The position numbers and the translations under genes are program-made. From the NCBI RefSeq assembly GCF_001949145.1, contig NW_019091463.1:825066-850274 (forward strand): DNA of 25,209 nt, read 5' to 3'. Shown here one piece after another: positions 1 through 8,849 of this stretch. Source of the DNA: Acanthaster planci (Eukaryota; Echinodermata; Asteroidea; Valvatida; Acanthasteridae). Every line of letters starts with the position of its first letter. Position 1 is the stretch's first letter. The notes under the pieces are model-generated. The model searched no databases, was not told where the DNA came from, and worked only from the letters and a program-made list of their open reading frames with translations.

Positions 1-548
1 TACTTTGTGCTCACAGAAAAGATTCTCACACTTCCGTATGCCGCACAGCGGTTTTCAATAGAATTAACTCAATATATGAATGAATTTTATTTAGTACAAT
101 TTTTTCTGAGAGTGTGTAAAATTAAAATCATTTTATTGATGATTTTTTAAGTTTTGGCTCATCGAAACCAGACGGAAAAGCACAGTGACAGTTTGGACAT
201 CTTATTTACTGACAAAACCTGTTGCATGTCCAGGTGGAATTCTCAAAGTTTTACACACTGAACAAAGACCCAAAGTGGAAATATTGCTAAAGCGAGACCG
301 TAGACAATAGGTTTTAAAAAGGAATTAAAAACAGACACACAAAAACAGGTTAACATTATCGCTTTCGAATGGGTTAGTTAATAAGAAGATGGTCAGTTAT
401 TTCCGGAAATGATATTCTTGGATTTTCCGTTTATTTGGCTTGTTTTCGGGAGGGAGGCTGAGGGCTTAGCCATCATCCCATGTGATAAAGGTTATGTTGA
501 CCAGAAATGCACAGTATACAGCATCAAATTACCCTCCTCAAGCGCCGC
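1..548. repeat. Dispersed repeat, copy 1 (partner at 17926-18512)
   Basis: Seen: collinear with 17926-18512 over its whole length, with many small gaps. Shared stretches include TTGGCTCATCGAAA, GGTGGAATTCTCAAA, TTTTACACACTGAA and GTTAACATTATCG. It starts at or before the window edge and the match ends near 548, after the CCCTCCTGAA/CCCTCCTCAA-like segment. There is no ORF, no tRNA-like head and no obvious terminal repeat, so the family is unassigned. The divergence suggests an old repeat rather than a recent duplication. Confidence 0.8.
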
Positions 549-603
549 CATTGTTCGGCCGCGCATTTTGTGAACAAACAATGCGCGATGTCCTATCCAG
601 CCT

Positions 604-640
604 ATAATGGAGATCAATGGTCTAACCATTGATCTCTATA
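604..640. repeat. Perfect hairpin GAGATCAATGG
   Basis: Seen: GAGATCAATGG (610-620), loop TCTAA, CCATTGATCTC (626-636), with a third partial copy GGGGATCAATGG at 645-656. The 17-base string ATAATGGAGATCAATGG (604-620) is the exact reverse complement of 22705-22721, where a second palindrome built from the same word occurs. Confidence 0.85.
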
Positions 641-673
641 TAAAGGGGATCAATGGATCTAACTTGAATAGGC

Positions 674-787
674 CTATCCCAATCACTGGGATATTTAAAT
701 TATAAAATACACGTACCAGGGGTTAGATCGCGCAAGGCTTGGTGAGAACCAACATGGCTCAGCAAGATCGTGCCAATGGCGACGAGG
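674..787 (+). repeat. TATTTAAATTA repeat, copy A
   Basis: Seen: shares ATATTTAAATTA..., GGGGTTA and ATCG.GCAAGGCTTGGTG with the copy at 3322-3429 in the same orientation, and with the reverse complement of 2862-2943. In copy A the repeat runs into CCAACATGGCTCAGCAAGAT, which has an ATG in good context, and then CACGTATGT, a donor-like site. The ATG is not kept in the 3322 copy, so coding is not supported. A local hairpin TATCCCA/TGGGATA lies at 675-693. Confidence 0.75.
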
Positions 788-1649
788 CACGTATGTTTCC
801 TTCCTCAACTTAGTTTTGCTTATTGTTCAGGGTCGTACACTGGAACGCCTGTGAGCTTTTGTGATGGAAACAAGATGTTTGATGGATTGTTTTGTCAATC
901 AATGTCTTATGTAATCAAATATGCAGTAGCCTTTTTCGAGCAGTGAAAATTCGTTTATTTCCTCTCTTCGTGCAAAACAAATCATGATATTCTTGCAATC
1001 TGGGTTTTCACAAGAATGTGAAACACATAAATATGAAACCATCATTCAACTAAAGGCCATCTTTATGGCCATTGGCTTGCAAAAGTTTTTTAAGCCAGGT
1101 TCACGAACTTAAAAATCAGGTTCGCTGTGATTTTATTCTGTTGCAACAATACATTGCTTGACCGAAAGTCCAGTTGATATTCGAATAGTGCAGAACTTAG
1201 TAGGGTTTTAAATGGTGTTTAACTCAGTTTATGGTATGTCAAGGAACGATACTCATTTCTAATGACACTGTTGAATGAAATGGCTCAATACATGTATCTC
1301 TTAAAAAAACTTTTGCACTTCTGGCTTCATCATGTGTGTCATTACAAACGTCTATTGGAAATATATATGTGGGATATATCTTCAGGAAGACCTCTCCAAG
1401 AAATATTTTCAACGGTTTATGTTGTACTCTATGTTGGCAAACTGGGTGCGGCTTCTCCATGTGAGACTACGGCATGCACAAGTATTGAACACTGGCTACG
1501 GCTCTCCACCGCTGCCTCTTTTGGTCAAAATTTGAAGCCGTATTGCGGGGGACAGGACCGGATCATGGCTACCCCTGTCACGCGCTGCCCCATACAATCC
1601 CATATATTTCTGAACTGATACACCGGCAGTGCTGGGTGAACATGCGTTT
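788..1649. other. Intergenic, nothing recognised
   Basis: No domain homology in either strand's short ORFs (the longest about 118 codons at 1262-1618 has no motif and overlaps another on the opposite strand). No tRNA, no long repeat detected by eye. Confidence 0.6.
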
Positions 1650-1880
1650 TCTGCCGGAGTCTGTCCTTTATAGCCTACAACTCTTCTAGAAATTTCTTTT
1701 CATTACGTAGCCTCTTAAAATAGACGTTTTAGCATTACTTAATCTTACAAGACAACTAGAAATAACGTAATCTTACAGAAAACTTCCGGAACACACAACT
1801 ACAACTACAATATTGTGGACTACAGTGAGGTCATTCACCGTGGCCTGGGTCAAACACATGTAACACACCCACACTTACCT
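1650..1880 (+). repeat. Dispersed repeat, copy 1 (partner at 23570-23800)
   Basis: Seen: collinear with 23570-23800. Shared stretches are TTTATAG.CTACAACT, ATTACGTA, AGCATTACTTAATCTTAC, AACTAGAAATA, CTGTGGCCTGGG (here CCGTGGCCTGGG) and GGTCAAAC. There is a large gap or rearrangement in the AACTAGAAATA area, where the order of the blocks differs slightly between the copies. Non-coding, family unassigned. Confidence 0.7.
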
Positions 1881-2075
1881 TACATACCTACTGTGGACAT
1901 TCCTTTCTTTTCGTGCAGTTAAGAAAACTCAGTGAAAATACTCATTTTGCTTGAACTGGGAACACGATTTTCAGCTGGCTTTTTGTACAAGTTTCCTTGA
2001 CTATTCCTCTTCCGACAGATGACCCCTACACCCCAAAATGCCTCTATTGAACTTCTTTATCAGAGAAGGGGAAAC

Positions 2076-2101
2076 GTCCTGTGGACGTAAGTCCACAGGA
2101 C
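2076..2101. repeat. Perfect 11-base hairpin
   Basis: Seen: GTCCTGTGGAC (2076-2086), loop GTAA, GTCCACAGGAC (2091-2101). In a eukaryote it is not a terminator; no neighbour explains it. Confidence 0.8.
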
Positions 2102-2402
2102 TGTAGCTATTAAAGTGAAGGCCCAAAATGCATGTCCGCACCAGACGACTGAAACCCTGTTGCTATGTACATCTGCACTCGACGATCATTACACGGAAAA
2201 TTTAGCAGCTGAGAAACAATGGCATCTGTACCCCAGAACTGTGTGGTACGACCTCCGCTCCTCAGAAAAAGAGCCCTTTTCGCCACAGGCTCTTTATGAC
2301 GTTTAACAGGGCACGAACAGGGATTTTATTCTAGTTGTGTACCCATTGAAATGCGGCTCCACCCCCCCCCCGCCCGGGGTCCATGTAAGATAGCTTACAT
2401 AC

Positions 2403-2784
2403 CTTCGTTCTTCGACTTTCTGTCGAGGCCGTGGATGCGGACAAAGATCATTGCACCCAACGGCTGTTGCTTGTCGTTCCTGCAATTTGGGCATGAATAA
2501 TGAGGAGCCCTGTGATTGGTCAGCGTGACCTCCAGTGCGCCGCCGCCGACTCTCATTTCATCCAGCACGGCTAAGAATTACACATTCACGTGAGGAAGCG
2601 ACTGCAGCCAATTTCCATCTTTTGTCTGTCGATCGCAGCCGTAGTCAACCATTTGGTCGCGAATCGTCTTCGCCTCTCGGACACTGATCAGGAAATATTT
2701 GAACTTTTTTTTTGAAAACGGCATGATTTTGGCCCGTTTTTTCTTGATACTGTGGGGTTCGTGGGAGCGGACGTCGGCCCCCAC
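2403..2784 (-). other. Possible exon remnants with splice-like signals, unidentified
   Basis: Seen on the minus strand: an open stretch from ATG at 2556 holds APHYSCPNCRNDKQQPLGAM and then FVRIHGLDRKSKNE. It runs into a consensus donor AAG|GTATGTAAG (2394-2405), with an acceptor-like AAATTGCAG ending at 2480. Upstream (2578-2784) another open frame reads MPFSKKKFKYFLISVREAKT, then IRDQMVDYGCDRQTKDGNW, ending in TAA. No domain is recognised. The pieces could be real exons of a small gene, or chance ORFs in a repeat-rich stretch; the start lies close to repeat copy B. Low confidence. Confidence 0.25.
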
Positions 2785-2861
2785 AGTTCTGGGTATATGA
2801 CGTCTGTGAGTACTACAGTATGATTTCCGTCTTTATCTGAACATGAACTTGAACTTATTGT

Positions 2862-2943
2862 GCTGCGCCATGTTCCCACCTTATGTTGCGCGATCTTACC
2901 CCTGATATTGTATAATTTAAATTTGGGGGATATTTAAATTAGG
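2862..2943 (-). repeat. TATTTAAATTA repeat, copy B (inverted)
   Basis: Seen: its reverse complement aligns with copies A and C, including AAATTTAAATTATAC, CAGGGGTAAGATCGCGCAA and GGGAACATGGCGCAGCA. It faces the copy at 3322-3429, so the two could be terminal inverted repeats of a roughly 570-base non-autonomous element spanning 2862-3429. The similarity extends inward through CTAATTTAAATATCCC. The family is not recognised and target-site duplications are not evident. Confidence 0.7.
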
Positions 2944-3041
2944 GTTATCATACTTCTGTCTTGGATACTGTCCGTTTATTGACCCAGAACGATCACACTA
3001 GGGCGACATATCCGCATTTCACACTCACCGTGAGACATCTC

Positions 3042-3160
3042 ATTCTACCGGGGCTAGTGAAGGAACGCGCACGCAGCTCTTGGAGTCGGGGTTGCTGCAG
3101 GACCATCCTCGACTCCGTGGACTCTGCGTGCACATTCCGTCACTAGTCGTGTAGAATACG
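3042..3160. repeat. Imperfect 50-base hairpin inside the putative MITE
   Basis: Seen: the left arm (about 3042-3094: ATTCTAC, CTAGTGAAGGAACG, CGCACGCAG, GGAGTCGGGG) pairs with the right arm (about 3106-3160: CCTCGACTCC, CTGCGTGCAC, ATTCCGTCACTAG, GTAGAAT) with several mismatches. The loop is about 11 bases. It lies between repeat copies B and C. Confidence 0.65.
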
Positions 3161-3321
3161 AAAATGACACTGATTGGCTATTGTGGATGAATATACATGA
3201 TCGTAAAATCAGTCGCATGCGTATTTCAAGATCTGCACCTTCGCGCCAACGTCTTCTCTTGACATCATGCACGCGTAAATTTGTATCGCTCATTAACACG
3301 CTGACTAAAGTCCTAATTAAA

Positions 3322-3429
3322 ATATCCCAACTAGTGGAATATTTAAATTACACAAAACTAGGGGTTAAATCGTGCAAGGCTTGGTGGGAGCCAACATAGT
3401 GCGGCAAGATCGTTTCCATCGGAACGAGG
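3322..3429 (+). repeat. TATTTAAATTA repeat, copy C
   Basis: Seen: direct copy of 674-787 and inverted copy of 2862-2943. Shared blocks are GGAATATTTAAATTACACAA, GGGGTTAAATCGTGCAAGGC, TTGGTGGGAGCCAACAT and GGCAAGATCG. Together with copy B it brackets about 370 bases that contain a further imperfect hairpin (3042-3160), a layout expected of a MITE-like element. Confidence 0.72.
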
Positions 3430-3587
3430 TTGCTGCGGGACGGCCATTCGGGGGGGGGGAACAAAGCACGCGCGCAAGTCCGCGCTTAAGGCAGGACTGA
3501 TAGGGCTTCCATTGTATTAATGCTTATCCAGTTCGTGACTTCGTCACAAAGGCGGACGCGCAATTAACGATTTGCAGGCTGAGTACT

Positions 3588-3720
3588 GAAGTGTGACGTC
3601 ACTGTGAACCAGAAAGTGCAGTGCAAACGAATGGAGTACGCGCAAGTGTTGGTTCTCGCGTTCTCGCCTTTTACACACTAATTGTGCGCGTGACGTATTC
3701 ACTTCGGTACTCTATTGGGT
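3588..3720. repeat. Inverted repeat arm 1, with a CRE-like site
   Basis: Seen: matches the reverse complement of 4279-4434 through CACTGTGAACCAGAAAGTGC, GTGCAAAC, GGAGTACGCGC, GTGTTGGTTC, TTGTGCGCGTGACGTA and TCACTTCGGTACT. A full palindromic CRE (TGACGTCA) sits at 3594-3601 and a half site (GTGACGTA) near 3690. There is no ORF. It could be a terminal inverted repeat of an element of about 850 bases, or a duplicated regulatory segment. Confidence 0.75.
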
Positions 3721-4278
3721 TGCATTACAACAAATACGCGCCCATAGAAAACAGTGAAACATCGGACCGAAATAGCGCTGCCTGTTGACTCTCGTGAAGA
3801 GGTTGGCCTCCGTTTCTTCACTGGAAATTTAATATTTTGGCCAGAAGATCACTCTTCGTTTCAATTTCATTTCTTTGAAGGAAGATACCCCCCCTCAAAA
3901 TAGCAGTAAAACTTCTGAGTCTTCTTCTCCTCCTTCTGAGCTCACATTTCTGAATGTAGTGGCCGCCCGCCTCTATCCAAAATAGGTCCGCAATTTGTGG
4001 TTTTTTGTGAAAGAAATACCCCAAACTGGAACTATCAGTCCCAAATTCGGGATTTATAGAAATATTTCTATGAAGCCTCCTGATTATGGTATGTCTTATT
4101 GTAAAAACTCCACGGGATCACAAAATATGAGCTCGCGCGCAGAAATACAACCATTTGGTGGAGTTCGCTGAAGTTGCGCGTTAACTTTCGGTTCCATGTA
4201 AACGGCAATCAAGGCATGTAACTCTATGTGCTGTGCATGTGCAGTTGGCGTAGTTTAAACTGAAGTGACAACACACTT

Positions 4279-4434
4279 AGGAACCGGATATAGTACCGAA
4301 GTGATTACGTCACGCGCACAAGTGCGTGTATAAAAGGCATTGGAGTGAGAATCAGGACGTGAACCAACACGCGCACGTACTCCGTTATTTTGTTTGCACT
4401 ACACTTTCTGGTCCACAGTGAAGTCACACTCAAT
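4279..4434. repeat. Inverted repeat arm 2, with TATA-like box
   Basis: Seen: reverse-complement partner of 3588-3720. In plus orientation it reads AGTACCGAAGTGATTACGTC, then ACGCGCACAAGTGCG, TATAAAAGG (4329-4337), GAACCAACACGCGCACGTAC and TTTGCACTACACTTTCTGGT. The partner has TGTAAAAGG where this arm has TATAAAAGG. It begins about 180 bases past the stop codon of the TRIM gene. The TATA-like box may be accidental; no transcript is implied. Confidence 0.75.
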
Positions 4435-4615
4435 TTGTCCAGTTTCTGATGAGATTTCATCATTTGGAGGGGCGACATTTTGTATGGTTCTTCGGGAATA
4501 TTAGGGATTTCATTCTTGCAAACACAACTCTGGCGCGGGCACTGTAAAAATACACCTCAAATTCACCTCGATTGATCTTGAATTCGCAAAATGTTATATG
4601 ACATGGTCATAACTG

Positions 4616-6679
4616 TTACTCCTTGTCTCTCCGTGTGAAGATTTTGAGCGCATCATCGTCGGAAACGATAACTCTGCCCCCCGGGGCAATGTCAACATCA
4701 TACGGCTCTCTGAGATTCTTGGCCACGCAAGCAACATATTCTCCATTGCTGTCAAATACGTGGACAGATTTTTCTCCGCCCCTTTCCTTGTGAACCACGT
4801 AAATGTTATCTTCATCGTCGCAAGCAACACCTCTTGGTTTCAACTTCTCGCCAGCTCCATAAGTTTCTATTTGAAATATAAATCGCCCGTCATGGTTCAT
4901 CACTCGGACTTTCTGCTTTCGTGGGCAGCTGACAACGAGAAGGTCCTTGGAAGTTGTTGTTATGTGCTCAGGGCCTACAGCTGGAATAGTTTTTATCATC
5001 TTTCCGTCCACGTAGTGAACCGTTATTAAATTTCGTTTGCAGTCACCAATCAGGATGCGACTGCGCCGGTCTACAGTAACACAGCTAAGTTCAACGGCCG
5101 ACATTGGAGTGTCATCCTCTGAAAGTGTCAAAAACCGATCCAGAAAGTTTCCCTTCGGACAGTAAATTTTAGCATAGTTAGACTTATCAATTACAACAAA
5201 ACGACCATCGAGAAGACAAGCTACGTCATGAGGCATTGAAAGCTTGCCTTCTTCATGATTAGTCGAGTTAAGGACACATACAAATTGCCGCTTCTCGTCA
5301 AAAACTTGTACACGATCATTCCCCCAATCAGCAACAACAGCGTGACTGTCTAGAGAAGCCGCCACGCCCTTGCACCAATCAAACTGACCTTTTCCGCTAC
5401 CTCGATCTCCTAAACTTGTTTCAAGTTCCCAAACAGGTGTGTCTATCATATCTTTTGCTTGGGCCTGGGGGACTGAGTTTGGCTCTTCTGGGTCTGTTTT
5501 CTGTTCTTCCGTTAGATCAATTAGTGTCAGATTGGAGTTGGGGAGCTCAGGGCTCATTTTGTACAGTGACTGAAGCCTTTTACAAACGATTGGCTCCAAG
5601 CTAAGGACGTGAAAATCATTTCCATTCTCCATTAAAATTTCTGCCATGTCAAATGCTGTCCACAATTTCTCGAGAATAGTTTCTACTCGATCTATATGTG
5701 TGTTTACAGTGTCCTCTCGCTGCTTCTCGATGACGTCAATTTTAGTCAGGAACTCTTTTTCTCTCTCATCAAGAATGTCTCTCTCGCTTTTGAATGCATC
5801 TCGAACTTCATGACGCAAACTGTTCGTCGTTTCTGTAAGCTCTGCTTTCATGGAATTTAAAATTTCCCAGGCCCCTTTGAATTTTGCTTCTGTCTGTCTC
5901 GAAACTGTGAGAAGTTTATCAATTGTGCGTCGGCATAATACTGCTCCTTCCAACAAAGAACATGTGTTATGATGTGGATTTTGGTGGTCGAGATCGATGC
6001 AGTCCTTGCATGCTAGCACCTTACACGGCTGACAGTAAAAAGATATGGGCTCTCCACTGTGCTGAGGACAGAACTTGTATTCAACTTTTGAAGTCTGTTG
6101 TATCCATGCATCTAGTTTAATCAATTCGTGGTGCTGTAAAATTTTCAATCTCTGGTGAGATAGTCTGCACGTTTCACAAAGAAAGTCTTGGCAATAGGTA
6201 CAGCGACAGGTTGCTGGATTCGAACGGCGACATGAGGTGCACTTTACTTCACAAGTAGATATATCATCTTGCTCTAGATTCATGTCGGGCTCACCTTTCA
6301 CCAGTTTAAGTTCCTGTAGTGACGACATCAAAGTGTTGTCTACGAGCCTCTCCACATCGTCAATAATTGCAGAATTTCCATCGCGGCATAGTGGGCACGG
6401 AATAGGAGCCGATGTTTCATTTTCTCGGACCAGTTTTAAAAGGCAGTCTTTGCAGAACGAATGCAAACAAGGAAGAAGTTTTGGATTCCTCAGATTTCCC
6501 TCACATAAGAAGCACACAGAGAGATCTCCTGAGTCCCTTTCAAATTCATCCTTCTCCGAAACTCTCGAACTGTTTCGGATAAGTGAGGACGTCTTTCCTT
6601 CCCAAGCTGCGGCTGCACCTTTCCCTCGGTCAGCTTGATCAGAATCACCAGTGAGTTTCACTGAAGTATTTGAGGCCAT
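4616..6679 (-). CDS. TRIM-NHL protein (RING, two B-boxes, coiled coil, NHL propeller), 687 aa, single exon
   Basis: Seen: one uninterrupted frame from an ATG in strong Kozak context (A at -3, G at +4) to TAA. A C3HC4 RING is at residues 56-98 (C56, C59, C71, H73, C76, C79, C95, C98). B-box 1 lies at about 147-184 and B-box 2 at about 204-237 (C204, H207, C216, C219, C224, C227, H231, H236). A charged, helical stretch at about 245-350 fits a coiled coil. NHL-type repeats run from about 420 to 685, the first with the GQFDWCKGVA and DWGNDRVQVF segments. Known: this order defines TRIM-NHL proteins (TRIM2/3/56/71-like), usually RING E3 ubiquitin ligases whose propeller binds RNA or protein. There is no filamin domain between coil and propeller, unlike TRIM2, TRIM3 and TRIM71. 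Length is complete for the type. Inferred: cytoplasmic E3 ligase. A weak branch-point and AG just before the ATG could mark an intron in the 5' UTR. I cannot assign orthology, so no symbol is given. No canonical AATAAA is visible in the 600 bases downstream. Confidence 0.92.
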   Translation of the reverse strand: MASNTSVKLTGDSDQADRGKGAAAAWEGKTSSLIRNSSRVSEKDEFERDSGDLSVCFLCEGNLRNPKLLPCLHSFCKDCLLKLVRENETSAPIPCPLCRDGNSAIIDDVERLVDNTLMSSLQELKLVKGEPDMNLEQDDISTCEVKCTSCRRSNPATCRCTYCQDFLCETCRLSHQRLKILQHHELIKLDAWIQQTSKVEYKFCPQHSGEPISFYCQPCKVLACKDCIDLDHQNPHHNTCSLLEGAVLCRRTIDKLLTVSRQTEAKFKGAWEILNSMKAELTETTNSLRHEVRDAFKSERDILDEREKEFLTKIDVIEKQREDTVNTHIDRVETILEKLWTAFDMAEILMENGNDFHVLSLEPIVCKRLQSLYKMSPELPNSNLTLIDLTEEQKTDPEEPNSVPQAQAKDMIDTPVWELETSLGDRGSGKGQFDWCKGVAASLDSHAVVADWGNDRVQVFDEKRQFVCVLNSTNHEEGKLSMPHDVACLLDGRFVVIDKSNYAKIYCPKGNFLDRFLTLSEDDTPMSAVELSCVTVDRRSRILIGDCKRNLITVHYVDGKMIKTIPAVGPEHITTTSKDLLVVSCPRKQKVRVMNHDGRFIFQIETYGAGEKLKPRGVACDDEDNIYVVHKERGGEKSVHVFDSNGEYVACVAKNLREPYDVDIAPGGRVIVSDDDALKIFTRRDKE

Positions 6680-8726
6680 CTTTTCAGGTTTCCAAAGTTG
6701 CGATTAAGTAAAAAATAAAATAAAATATTGGCATCAGTACATAGGATTCATATGCAGTAACTTTTCTTAGGGTTCGATTATGAAGTGTTTTTTGCAGAGT
6801 GCAACATCCGGATACTTGCCGGTGAGGTACAGAAAAGCTGGTAAAACCAAGAAAATCAATCTGCACAGATCTCTTTGGGTTAAAAGTAGGCTAATTGGCT
6901 TTAACCTGATCTGCTTCAATTGCTCTTAAAGGCTCACGCACCGCGTTAGTTAATCACCAGATTAGCCTTTGGTCAAAGCGATGCTCTTCATGAAAGGGAT
7001 TTTAATCGGATTGTCTTGTCGTCAATTACAGATGCCTTCGTAAACATGGAAAGCGTCGAACATGGCTAGCATATCAGGTTAACAAGAGTTATAGTACCGG
7101 TACTGATTGTTTCCGTATGTGAACCGTGAACAACTAGCGTTTATCCTAGTACATGTAATTATGAGACGAGCAGCTCAAAATCTGCTTGTTCTGTTGGCCT
7201 TTTGTCGACACTGCACTTATCCAAAACGACTGTGAATTGTTATCAGGCTCGATGTCTCGTCTCCCATGTCGGCCCAGTCGTACTTACACTCTGAGATGGC
7301 GATGTCGGCGGGCATACAGTTGAAATTATTTCTGGAAAAGGGAGGAAAAAGGTACACCAGTTTCAGATTGAAAATTATGACTGAAAGTTGCCTTCCCTAA
7401 AAAATCAAGGCTTATAGTAATGTGAAATACCATACTATGTCAGATTATTCTAATCATTGGTGTCACTGGGACGCTCAATCTTGTTGAATTTATTACGTAC
7501 GCCGGTCTTAGCCGTTATACGCAGCTGTTTTCATCAGCGTCCTTCGATGGATGCCAATCAATCATTGCTGTGCAACGCCTATACAATCGGTATTGACAAT
7601 CGGAATATCTTTAAATACCGACAAAGTGCACGCACACACACATAATACCACATGCCGGTGTAAAACGTAACCCTCCCCCGATCTCACCCAGTAAAAGTGT
7701 CCGGGTAAGTATGTCCCCCTGCACAACGGTAACCCCTCCCCCTTGAGAAACGTTCCCCTCATGCAACGTAACAAGTCTATCACCCAGAATGTGTGTCACT
7801 TTATTGTAACTGTTTTCGCGCAACGTTTAAATAGACACAGTGCTCTTTCTGGAATGCTCGTTACGTCAAAACACGGCAATTGGATGAGGAGGGCTATCCT
7901 GAACGTGGAGGACGTATGGTCATGCCCCATAGAGACACAGTTCATTACAAGCGGACAACAACGGTTTTTCGTGCGAGCAGACGGCGTTATTTTCGACGAC
8001 TGACCTCGTAAAATACCAAAGTGTAGAAGCATAAATAAATTTCGGAAGGATCTAAGCACGACACCACGAACAACGCAAAATTTTCCTCCATGAGTAAGAT
8101 TTTTAAATAACGGTAAATCTCAGAACAGTATAAAAAGTGGATTTTATGGACCCTTTTCTAACAACCAAAAAATCGAAATTGCAAAATTTTTCACTAATTT
8201 TATCAATTAATTTTTAATAGCAAAAACAATTGCTCAGACAAAAATCTAGCACCAAATTAAAGATTCACCCTTAATGAACCCTGACAGTCCTGAATCCTCA
8301 AATTTAATATGATTTTGCACACACCCTAGGGAGTTAGGTTTAATGCAGTGATTTCAGACATTTATTTTAAAAATAAAACATTTTATAACCAGGTCATTTT
8401 GTATCACCCCAAAATTGTATCGATCCAAAGGTGCACGAAAATTCAAAGCCATTTTTGTGTCTACGAGTATTTTAATTACCAAAATGGTATATCCAACGCA
8501 AGGGTGGCGATTTTCTGTTAAATTGCATCGATCTTGCTAGTACTGATAGCACTTAAAAGGTACAATCGTTAAATTAGTGACATTTTCTGTTCATCACTTC
8601 CGCTGCTGAGTGTGGACACTGACCAGTGCAGTATCGAGACGTCGAAATCATCGCATCCGCCCTAGCACATGTGCATGAACATTATGTCACGCGTATGTAG
8701 CGTGCAACTTAACATTTTAATCCGCG
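6680..8726. other. Upstream region of the TRIM gene and intergenic DNA
   Basis: The first few hundred bases must hold the 5' UTR and promoter of the minus-strand TRIM gene. TTTATTTTATTTTTTACTTA followed by AG directly before the ATG (minus strand, 6681-6725) could be an intron 3' end, but the tract is about 30 bases from the AG. No clear TATA box. From 8060 to 8570 the DNA is AT-rich with no coding signal. Confidence 0.5.
7640..7790. repeat. Degenerate C-rich tandem repeat
   Basis: Seen: AAAACGTAACCCTCCCCC (7656-7673), CAACGGTAACCCCTCCCCC (about 7722-7741), then AAACGTTCCCCTC and CAACGTAAC. These are spaced roughly 35-65 bases apart with an imperfect common unit. Preceded by a short CA run (7627-7642). 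It may be a relic minisatellite. Confidence 0.45.
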
Positions 8727-8778
8727 TATCTCTATTCCTAAACGTGCCAAGTTAACATTTATTCCCGGAATAGAGATA
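8727..8778. repeat. 12-base inverted repeat upstream of the Penelope relic
   Basis: Seen: TATCTCTATTCC (8727-8738) and GGAATAGAGATA (8767-8778), perfect, separated by 28 bases. The copy of TTAACATTT at 8753-8761 also echoes TTAACATTTT at 8709. It lies about 70 bases before the first recognisable Penelope sequence and could belong to its flank. Confidence 0.65.
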
Positions 8779-8849
8779 TATGTATTTCTATTTTAAATTA
8801 TTCCTATGAGAGATATGCTGCAAAGTGCTTACTGACTACAATGACACTC

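Noticed and set aside
674-800. First coding exon (ATGGCTCAGCAAG... to a GTATGT donor)
   Set aside because: The ATG is changed in the copy at 3322 and the third copy diverges after a few codons, so it is better explained as repeat sequence.
1262-1618. 118-codon plus-strand ORF
   Set aside because: Overlaps other short frames on both strands, has no motif and no codon pattern suggesting a protein.
3449-3460. Poly-G run, and poly-C at 2361-2372
   Set aside because: Simple homopolymers; possibly slippage or assembly noise.
7743-8003. 86-codon plus-strand ORF downstream of the C-rich repeat
   Set aside because: No motif, overlapped by similar-length frames on the other strand.
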